Below, piece after piece: positions 56,151 through 64,000 of a DNA stretch of 64,000 bases; position 1 is the first letter of the stretch, and every line of letters starts with the position of its first letter. The translations under genes and the position numbers were made by a program. The notes under the pieces were generated by a model that was given only the letters and a program-made list of their open reading frames with translations, was not told the DNA's origin and did not search any database. Origin of the DNA: Eleusine coracana subsp. coracana (taxonomy: Eukaryota > Streptophyta > Magnoliopsida > Poales > Poaceae); NCBI GenBank assembly GCA_032690845.1, contig CM064429.1, positions 11,874,569-11,938,568 of the forward strand, read 5' to 3'.

Positions 56151-56746
56151 CTCACCCATCATCGACATCTGGAATTCACTTTCCATGGCTTCCCAAAACT
56201 TGGACACAAGAGCATGAGAAGAACCTCTAAAGATGATATCATCCACGTATATCTGAACCATTAAAAAAATCATTGCCATGCCTTAGAGTGAACAATGTTT
56301 TTTCAACACACCCCATCACACACCCGCGCTCTAGGTGCTTGCTTTAGCCCATACAAAGCCTTCTGAAGCTTGTACACTCGGTTTGGGTACTTGTGGTGCT
56401 GAAAGCCAGGTGGTTGTTTGACATAAACCTCTTCCTCTATGTAGCAATTTAGGAAAGCTCTCTTGACATCCATTTGATAAACCCTAATGCCCTTAGACGC
56501 AGCAAAGGCAAGCAAGATCCTAATGGCTTCTATGCGTGCAACAGGAGCAAAGGTTTCCTTATAGTCTAAGCCCTCCACTTGGCTAAAACCTTGAGCAACA
56601 AGCCTAGCCTTGTTTCTCACAACCTCACCATCTTCCTCATGCTTGTTTTTGAACACCCACTTGGTTCCTAAGACATTGACACCAACTAGAGGCTCTACTA
56701 GGGTCCACACTCTGTTTCTCTTAAAGTTTTCAAACTCTTCATGCAT
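56151..56746 (-). pseudogene. Sirevirus reverse transcriptase, N-terminal half
   Basis: The frame at 56303-56746 reads WTLVEPLVGVNVLGTKWVFK, LVAQGFSQVEGLDYKETFAPV, VYQMDVKRAFLNCYIEEEVY and LYGLKQAPRA. After a frameshift near 56300 it reads IYVDDIIFRGSSHALV with the catalytic YVDD intact, and then EFQMSMMGEL, where the Athila B1 insertion occurs. The rest is at 45912-45063. Confidence 0.8.
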
Positions 56747-56749
56747 GGC

Positions 56750-57511
56750 ATTAACCTAATGTTCATCAGATAGTGCGTGTCCAACATCCCGAGTTTCAAA
56801 GGTGGTAACAAATAGAGAATTGGTAAAGCATGCAAGATGTGCAGACCTTGACTTTGTTGTCCTCTCATGGAGATTACCAATTATTTGTTGAGGAGGATGC
56901 TGATGTTGAATGCGAAGAGGGGCCTCTATCTCAGAGCGTACCTCCCCCTCAACCACAGCTGGAGCTGGCTGAACAACGAATGAGGTCGATGTAGATGCTT
57001 CTGGACCCTCTGCTGGAGTAGTGGAAGCAGTAGAAACAAGCTCAGATGTTAGATATGATGACTCATCATCATCATCATCCAAGCCCTATAGGTCCTCTTG
57101 TACAAAGATGCTCTCCTCCATTTCCCAGGTACCTGCAGTCTCAACCATCTTGCTTTCACAAGAATTTGATTCATCAAAGGTTACATCGTAGGACTCTACG
57201 ATGGTGTTAATTTCCAAATTCAAGACTCTGCATGAATTTCCATGAAGAATGTAACCAACAAAAATGCCATCAGATGATCTCGACTCGAACTTATCAAGAT
57301 TGCCATGCTTGAGAATAAAGCATTTGCAACCAAAGGCACACAAATGAGAAATATATGGCTTCCTCCCAAAATGTAGCTCATAAGAAGTTATATTAAGAAT
57401 TGAGCGTAAGAAAACCCAATTGGAAACATAGTAAGCAGCGCTGATGGCATCAGCCCAGAACCGCCTTGGAGTCCTGTGCTCATCAAGCATCATCCGGGCC
57501 ATCTCCACCAA
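56750..57511 (-). pseudogene. Sirevirus integrase C-terminal part and linker
   Basis: The frame at 57086-57511 starts after the integrase Glu region and reads MLDEHRTPRRFWADAISAAYY, LHFGRKPYISHLCAFGCKCF and DGIFVGY, the standard copia integrase tail. The next frame (56756-57082) is an acidic, Ser/Thr-rich linker that precedes RT. Stops separate the pieces. Confidence 0.75.
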
Positions 57512-58428
57512 GGTTCCGTTCTTCTTTCAACAACACCATTCTACTGAGGACCACGAGATGCTGAAATTGATGCTCAAGACAACGCATCAAAGGAGGAGTT
57601 CTTCAACTCGGTGCCATTATCACTGTGGATTGCTTGTAATTCACCAGGGAGTTTCTTGAACAACCTCAAAGCTAAGCTCCGAAAGTGATGAAACACTTCA
57701 TCCTTGATCTGAGGAAAGTAAACCCAAGAGTAGCCAGAAAAGTCATTAACAATGACAAGAACATACCACTTGCCACCAGCCGAACGAACCCGAGAAGGAC
57801 CAACAGTTTCCATGTGAAGCAACTCTCCAGGTCGTCCAGTCATCACCAAATTGATTGGTGGGTGAGAAAAGGCAACCATCTTCCCATGACGAGAAGGAGC
57901 ACAAACCAAATTCTTCTCAAATTTGAGCTTAGGCAATCCTCGGATCAAACCTAGGCCACTCAAGTGACATAGCAAGTTAAAGCACATGTGACCTAGTCTC
58001 ATATGCCATGTCCGGAGGTCAGAAGAAGATTGAGCAAACATACACTTGCGAGAGCCATGAGAAATAGTAAAGTCAGCCTGAAAAACTCTCCCAATGTGAG
58101 AAATCGCACAAACCAAAGAACCAGTGGAATCAAGAACTCGAGAAGCATTTTTCTTAAAGTGCACTTCCAATCCATCATCAAGCAACAGAGAAACAGAGAG
58201 AAGATTGTACTTGAGATGCTCCACCAAACCAACATCCTTGAGAGTAAAGTTTTCATTTACCTTTATCGCGCCTCTTGCCTTCACTCTACCTCTTTTGTCA
58301 TCCCCGAAGGTCACGTACTCATGACGCTTTAAGGGAGTGAGGCTGGAGAACCACTTTTCATCTCCGGTCATGTGGCGCGAACACCTGGAGTCCATCACCC
58401 ACTTGTTCTCTAGGCCTGCATCTGCCAC
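57512..58428 (-). pseudogene. Sirevirus protease and integrase core
   Basis: The frame at 57574-58428 starts with WVMDSRCSRHMTGDEKW, where the protease active site Asp-Ser-Gly has become Asp-Ser-Arg. It continues with the gag-pre-integrase zinc region (TWHMRLGHMCFNLL with LVCAPSRHGK, one Cys changed to Ser) and the integrase core (LLHMETVGPS, where Asp appears as Glu, and AIHSDNGTELKN). A frameshift near 57530 separates the GVVERKN region. The copy is inactive. Confidence 0.8.
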
Positions 58429-58429
58429 C

Positions 58430-59124
58430 TACAAAGAACAAGAAGGGTAGGTTGATGGCTCAGTGCTAGGGTTAGAAAGAAAGCTTTTGGGAATATAGCA
58501 CTTCACCTTACGACCTGCAGAAGTAAAAATAGTGCTTTGCACATCACCATTTGGACGCATGGGACGAGTACCACGATGGGAAAAGCATTGATTGTCAAAG
58601 CATCTTGAATCAAATCTTGTGTTACATGGATGGAAACCATTTGAGTGTAAACCATATCCACATGAGGGACGCTCAACACGATGGGAAAAACGTGTGGCGC
58701 CAAAGCGCTGCTGCTCAAAGTCTCTATTTTATGAACCAAACCCATATGAGGAATGACCCTGTTCACAGTAGGCACAAGAAAAAGAACAAGGCTGAAGGTC
58801 AACAAAATCATCATGATGCACATTTCTAGCTAATTCAGCTTGCATTCTCTCAATCCTGTTACGCCTATAACATAAAGCATCCAAGTGACCCTTATGACCA
58901 CAGAACATGCAAATGTACACTTTCTTTGGACTGGGCTTTGATTGCATAGGAGGTTTGGGTTTTGGCTTCTCTGCTTGCTTTGGGTTGAAGGAGAGATTAG
59001 GCTTAGGTGGATAGTATGTGTCAGTGGGTTTGATGAGTTGTTCTTCATCCTTGTAGCTAGAGCTAGCCACAAACTTACCCACATTAGCACTCTCTTTGTC
59101 AACCCTCTCATATCCCAAACCCAA
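58430..59124 (-). pseudogene. Sirevirus gag end with CCHC knuckle
   Basis: The minus strand reads YERVDKESANVGKF, a Lys/Pro-rich stretch and a zinc knuckle CMFCGHKGHLDALC, then a broken linker to the protease. The upstream gag is beyond the inserted B2 element, outside the window. The CCCAA at 59120-59124 is the candidate target duplication of B2. Confidence 0.7.
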
Positions 59125-60680
59125 TGTTGACAATTCTTAACATCGTCACTAAGTTTCCTTAGCACTGAAGCCAGAAATGTTTGTGGTAACCTTTAACAAA
59201 TGCAGAGAGTCCACAAGCGCACGGAGAATACCGTTGTAGCATTCCACCTGGAAGTATTCAGGGTATCATATTTGTTTTATCCCAAAGGAAGGCATATGAT
59301 TGATCAGAGTAATTACCATATTCTAGATATTTGTAGGTTGGATTATGAGACAAAGTCCTCACAGGGGTAAGGATAAAGATAAATATGGTAGTGGACACAC
59401 AGATAGCATACTCAAGTTAGATACATATTAGTCTAGTGGAGAAGGACAAAGAAAGAGCTAAGTTCCTATGTTGGTTTTATATAGTTACATAGTCTACATT
59501 TTATACTATTATAAAGATATAAAGACAATTAGATCATCACACCCTGGGCATCCGGTTTTCCCCTGCATGCACAGTACAGTTCCGGCCAAGAGCTTATTGC
59601 ATAGATGAACATGGGGGATTTCAAAGGAAAGATAGGGCTGTCACCACCTACTACCTACTCCGAGAAATCCGTGGGCTACATGAAAAATAATGCATTCTAT
59701 TGATCTAAGCACCATGCTTAGATATCTAGAACAATACTCCTAATCCCTTAAGCGATGGATCAGAAAAGGAGTAACCACATTTAAGTGAATACTAAGCACA
59801 TGGAAATGATCTAAGTCACACATTAGTCATGCATCATTATAATGATACAAATAAAGACTATAGTAAGGGCTCATGTCTAACACAGTAATATAGTATGACT
59901 ACATTACTAACATGCAAACATAATAACCACACAGATGAAAGGATCATATAATCAAACAATAAATAGATGACCCAAAATAACTATATAGAAACACTAAATA
60001 TATTAAATAGAATAAGGTCTTACCAAAGGAGAAAGATACAGAGCCATACCACAACTCAAATGAAGACTTGGGAACTGAAGAATGCTCTATTCTAAGCCTA
60101 ACTCCACTAAAACTAAAGAGGATCATGAAATGGTAAAGAGAGTAATGCTTCTTGGTGTGTGTTGAGGAGTGAGCCACACCCTTCCTTTTATAGCTGCCCA
60201 AAGGCGGTTCTGAGGTCTGTAACTCTCGCCTTAAGGTGGGAGAACCGTCTTTAGGAAGTCGGCGGGGAACCGCCATAGGAAGATGGGCCCCAGTGGGCCT
60301 CCTCCATGTTCGGCCGAACACCCCTGTTCAGACGAACAGGGGGTGAGCCCACAGGAGTCCAGCCACATCTTTCACATTGGTGGGTGGCCCCCCTTTGCTT
60401 CTCCATGGCTTAGGCGTTTTGTATGTCAGTTTGGTACTGCAGGTGGACCAGTTGTTCCATGGGAATCCCCGTTGGCGAACTCCAAATGGTCGATGTTGTG
60501 TTTCTTCGCCACATGGGTGTGTTTTCTCCTCTCTTTTGATATTTCTCCTACATGTCAGTGATTCTCCAAACAATAGTGGATATTTATTATTTCTAACTAA
60601 CATGCATGGTTCAAATATACAATCCATTTTTATTTCAAGTAATGTTGATAGTCGAAAATGGTATTTAACAACCGTCAACA
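59125..60680 (-). repeat. 3' LTR of B2
   Basis: In plus-strand reading it starts TGTTGACAATTC and ends CCGTCAACA. The TATA box reads TTTTATA at 60186-60192. Confidence 0.85.
60307..60338. promoter_or_regulatory. Paired palindromes in the B2 LTR
   Basis: A perfect TGTTCGGCCGAACA (60307-60320) and a 12/14 copy TGTTCAGACGAACA (60325-60338) have centres 18 bp apart, 115 bp upstream of the minus-strand TATA box. Confidence 0.75.
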
Positions 60681-60715
60681 AACTCCCCCAAGCTAAACCT
60701 TGGCTCATCCCGGTG
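60681..60715 (-). other. Polypurine tract and pre-PPT motif of B2
   Basis: On the minus strand, CGGGATGAGCCAAGGTTTAG is followed by CTTGGGGGAGTT and the LTR. Confidence 0.75.
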
Positions 60716-60719
60716 CAAA

Positions 60720-62085
60720 GATAAAACTTTAGGTTGTTCATCATGAGTTGCTACAATGTTTTATATTCCCCGATAGCACCAAGTGCACAACAAAATACTC
60801 TACCTTTAATTGAATAAGTTGGCATTTGATAACTCACCATTTTTACCTTGGTCCCTGCGGGGCTTTTGGCTTCTTTTGATCTTGGTTGGTTGAAAGACAG
60901 AACCCTCTTTTGTAGGACACCATTCTCTCATCCCTGTGTTCCACTTTTCATCCGGAGTTTTCAAAAGATTTTAGCAATTAAAACAAAGTTCCTCCAATGA
61001 TTCACTTAGTCGCTCAATGTGTATAAATCCTTACCAAGGCATTGAAGTTGCCTCTTTTGTTGCTACCTCTAAATAAGGCTTATGTGGAGCTCTGGGTAAG
61101 AATAAATGAGACATACTTGTAACACATATTGCTAAACCAATAGACTGAACCCATGGAGAAACAAGTCACACAATCTGATCAAGATATGCATGTGTGTGGA
61201 ATTTGGTGGAATGATGGTGGGATGGTGGATACTCCTTCTTGAGTAGACTCTCTCTTTCTTTAAATAGCATTTGGGCATGGCTATTTCTTTTCTTCTTATC
61301 TCTCTGTTTTCTTTTCATCATTCTCAAGATTAAGAGTAAGCATTTATTCTATTTTGGATAGCCATGCCTTCCATGCAACCAATTTAGATAGAGTCACAAC
61401 ATGATATTCATGGAGTATCTATTTTGCTAACTTCCAGAATAGAAGTTAAGCATATGGTGGTGGATGCAATGGAATGGTATTGCTATCTCCCAGTGTAGGA
61501 ACATTAGCAAGTGATGGTTGATGTGTACGTGAATCATGATAATAAAATCATGAGATGGATCTCTCAAAGGTTGCAAGCATTTTGATAAAGCTCAATGTAA
61601 AAAACAAGAAGCATATGTGGAAGGTTTTTGCAATGAAGTATAACATATGGCCCTGGTAGGAATTTTCATCATTGAGGAACTTTTCAATTTTATCATTCTG
61701 AAAAAATGAAATCTCTGAATGTTAAGATTCACTTTGGGACAAAGATCATAGCAGCCCTATTCTAACCATATCATGCCTCACAACAACCTAGACCTTAGAT
61801 CATGCACTTTGTAACCCACAAGTATTCAAGTTCAAGGCAAGCATGTTTAGACAACAAACTCAAAAATTGGAAGAGTACTAAGTTGTATACGAGGGACTAT
61901 AAAGAGATATAAAATAGAGCAACTATTCATCATCTCAACATGAAGGCATGAACATCCCTAGCATGCATGACAACCTATTATTTTTATTCTTTTTAGTTTT
62001 GCAAACTTTTATTTTGTTTTATGAGGGTAAGTTCGACAAGAAAAAAAAGAGGGAAAGACACCAGTCACCTTGGCGGGGGTGCTCT
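60720..62085 (-). other. Non-coding 3' region of B2
   Basis: No credible gene. It is the reverse counterpart of 53120-54550 in B1. Confidence 0.6.
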
Positions 62086-62089
62086 CCCC

Positions 62090-63618
62090 CAAGCTTGTCG
62101 TTGCTCACGGCTGTTGGTTAGGATCAAATCCTCTCCAACGGTAGTATGCTGCTGTATTGTCGTGGTGTGCTCGAAGCTGTTCCTGGACGTGACAAAACTG
62201 GTTGTTACTGTGCTGCTACCACTCTCGAGTGGTCTGGACGTGAGAAGCCAGGGTGTTTTGCATTTCCCCTATTCTCACATCCAAGTCGTCCATCCTCCGT
62301 GTAAGATCCCTCAATTCTGAACCATAGTCATGATGACTAAAGCCCAAAAATGGGTGACGTCCGTTGTGATGTGGAGGCGTCCCGATCGACTCAGGGGCAT
62401 GTCCCCATTGTGCACTACTAGCCTGCTGCCATGATGAACCTCCAGTCTCATAATGTTGCGGTGTGAACATCCAAGCGAGATCGCCGGAATCTCTAAGCCT
62501 GTAGAGTAATCATGGACTAGTGGTGTACTCCTGGCTGCGCTAGTGGCGGCATGCCTCGTGCTTTGTTGTGTGTGTCGATCAGCGGATCTGCCAGGTATTC
62601 CTTCTCTCTGTAGTTGTATGGTTAGTTCCCAACAACAATATAAATGATATCCCGGGTTAGGAAGCAGGATTATGATTGTATAGTCGTGGTAATAAAAGAT
62701 GATAGAACCATCGGGACCCTTCTTTAAAGTGTGACCCTGCTCAAGAAATTTATAGTCTATAATGGGATGGGACTCAGGAAAATAATCAAATCTAGTGTTG
62801 GATAAAGCTCCGACCCCTGCAGCAATACGGGTCACTAAAGAAGTGCATTCAATGGGTCCCAATCCTTTAATATAATCTAACCATTGACTAATCATAACTT
62901 CAACAGGAGCAATAGGAGTTTTAGCAATTGCAGCAAACAGGACACACATTTCATCGTTACGCATAGGTCTAGTTTCTTGACTAGGGAAACAAGTCATAGC
63001 AAGCCAGCTATGCCACAGTTGTAGAGTTGGGTTGTGAATGTCACTCGTCCTAAGACGTTCACAAGAAAACTCCCTCGAAATCCTTTGCCAAAAAGATCCC
63101 TTTTCAAAACACGTCATTGCACCTTCTAAGTTAGTGTTGCAATAACTTTTAAACATAAGAATGACGCTAAGTTCTTTCTAGGTGAGATGGTATTCCTTCC
63201 CGAACAAGCGAAAAAGTACCCCGTCGATATGTTTCAGCAAGGCGCACAAAAACTAGATAGTGAGGAGGCGTGAATCTGCCTCAGTGATGTGTGCAAATTC
63301 GGTGCAACCCAAAGCTTTCCAAATAGAAAGGAACTCGAGGTCCGTACCTATCTTGGAGAGTAGGTCGTCATTGTACGCCCTGGTGTGGACAAAACTGCGG
63401 TTGCGTAGGCGGTGGTAGACTCGTCTCTCCTGTTCATCCAATAGCTCGAGGTCGGTGTCGGTGAGAAGAACATGTGGCTCATCCTTCTCCATGTCGTCCT
63501 CAATGGGCGTATACCTCGTTTGTTTATCCTTGATGGAGAAGTGTGTGCTTGAGCTACCGTGTGAACGGCATGAACTCCAACGCGCCACCCGCTGCATCAA
63601 TGCCTTAGCCTTCTTCAT
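62090..63618 (-). pseudogene. Athila-ORF-like gene of B2
   Basis: It starts at the ATG at 63616-63618 (MKKAKALMQRVARWSSCRSH), one frame running to 63253 (KIGTDLEFLSIWKALGCTEF). After a break it continues at 63156-62311 with FWQRISREFSCERLR, IHNPTLQLWHSWLAMTCF, VLFAAIAKTPIAPVEVMI and QWLDYIKGLGPIECTSLV. A frameshift near 62470 leads to a coiled coil (LRDLTRRMDDLDVRIGEMQN) and an in-frame stop. It is the better-preserved copy of the family. It encodes no enzyme motif that I can see. The order, a basic Ser-rich N-terminus, a globular middle and a coiled-coil end, would suit a DNA- or chromatin-binding oligomer (inference). Confidence 0.75.
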
Positions 63619-63940
63619 CTTGACCACATAAGCAAAAACACAAGAACAACTTGAACACGGGTAATGGGTTAGCAAATAAATTCTGTCGGCCGTGCTGATC
63701 TTGCCAAACCTTGCAAAGGACTGGAACAATCCAAAATTGAAGCAAACTAAAAAGGGAAATATTTTTGGTGGTTTTTCGAATGACAACTTTGAAGAAGCAA
63801 TGTGAGAGCTCAAGAGCAAATGAGTGAAGGAGGGAGTGAAATGAGAAGTGAATTTGCAATGGTAAAACACTCTCCCCTGGGCAGGTCGAAAACGGCTAGT
63901 GGGGAGCCAAATAGGCCAAGGTTGGTGGGGCCCACACCCC

Positions 63941-63971
63941 TTTGATCGAACATGGGTGTTCGAACGACCAT
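63941..63971. promoter_or_regulatory. Degenerate palindrome pair upstream of the B2 extra ORF
   Basis: TTTGATCGAACA and TGTTCGAACGACCA, with centres about 19 bp apart, lie about 320 bp upstream of the start at 63618. This is the same place as the B1 copy at 51190. Confidence 0.5.
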
Positions 63972-64000
63972 GGGTGGGTCCCACTAGTCCCCCACTTTGG

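Larger units (their letters stand above)
59125..64000 (-). mobile_element. Athila-like element B2 (minus strand), incomplete at the window end
   Basis: A 1556-bp LTR (59125-60680) homologous in reverse to the B1 LTRs is followed by the PPT, a non-coding region and the Athila-ORF-like gene. It inserted in the gag of the same Sirevirus, in the opposite orientation to B1. Gag and any pol genes, if present, lie beyond 64000. Confidence 0.85.

Overview
This window is plant nuclear DNA, almost certainly from a grass (Poaceae) and probably a panicoid one. The evidence is a single intact cereal-type trypsin/alpha-amylase inhibitor gene (30135-30584) sitting in dense nested retrotransposons of grass type: a CRM-like centromeric chromovirus, Tat and Athila lineages of Ty3/gypsy, and a Sirevirus (Opie/Maximus-like) Ty1/copia element. 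There are no bacterial operons, rRNA, tRNA or CRISPR arrays. Species cannot be fixed from the window alone. The density of nested LTR elements and the three CRM-type LTRs suggest pericentromeric or other heterochromatic DNA.

Layout. 1-2924 is the 3' end of a Tat-type element, with a plant-mobile-domain (PMD) extra ORF antisense to its LTR. 2925-4950 is a CACTA remnant with a 40-bp subterminal array and an En/Spm-type ORF, followed by a LINE scrap and a split MULE-like remnant to about 6520. 6605-14290 is a decayed minus-strand Tat element: gag, protease, RT, RNase H and integrase, then an antisense, intron-containing Transposase_28-type ORF. 14291-15212 is a CRM LTR without target duplications. 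15650-26750 is a second, plus-strand Tat element: an antisense extra ORF, 63-bp tandem repeats carrying PPT-like sequences, and an LTR. Its extra ORF is split by a young complete CRM-like element (17505-25056, duplication CACCT). 26751-32195 is the only low-copy-looking island; it holds a copia scrap, the inhibitor gene and a non-autonomous CACTA element. 32196-38712 is a non-autonomous Athila-like element (called family A here) that encodes only the extra ORF. 38786-39538 is a TRIM. 39625-42010 is a mosaic of CACTA, Tat and family A fragments.

42533-64000 is one large nest. A minus-strand Sirevirus (LTR at 42533-44345; reverse transcriptase split at 45917/56151) was entered by a plus-strand Athila-like element (family B1, 45918-56145, duplication GTGAG) and by a second, minus-strand copy (family B2, 59125 to beyond the window end). 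B1 itself carries a MITE in its left LTR and a CRM solo LTR (49404-50322, duplication AGTTC) in its protease.

Most notable signal. Three LTR families each carry their own palindrome: TGCGCCGATCGGCGCA in family A, TGTTCGGCCGAACA in family B, and ATCGGCAGTGCCGAT in the Sirevirus LTR. In all three the palindromes occur mostly as pairs 18-22 bp apart, about two helical turns. In both Athila families the same palindrome lies upstream of the LTR TATA box and again upstream of the TATA box of the extra ORF. This looks like a family-specific cis-element linking the two promoters, perhaps recognised by the extra-ORF protein or by a host dimeric factor. All coordinates and identities were read by eye; lineage names come from remembered family hallmarks, not from a search.
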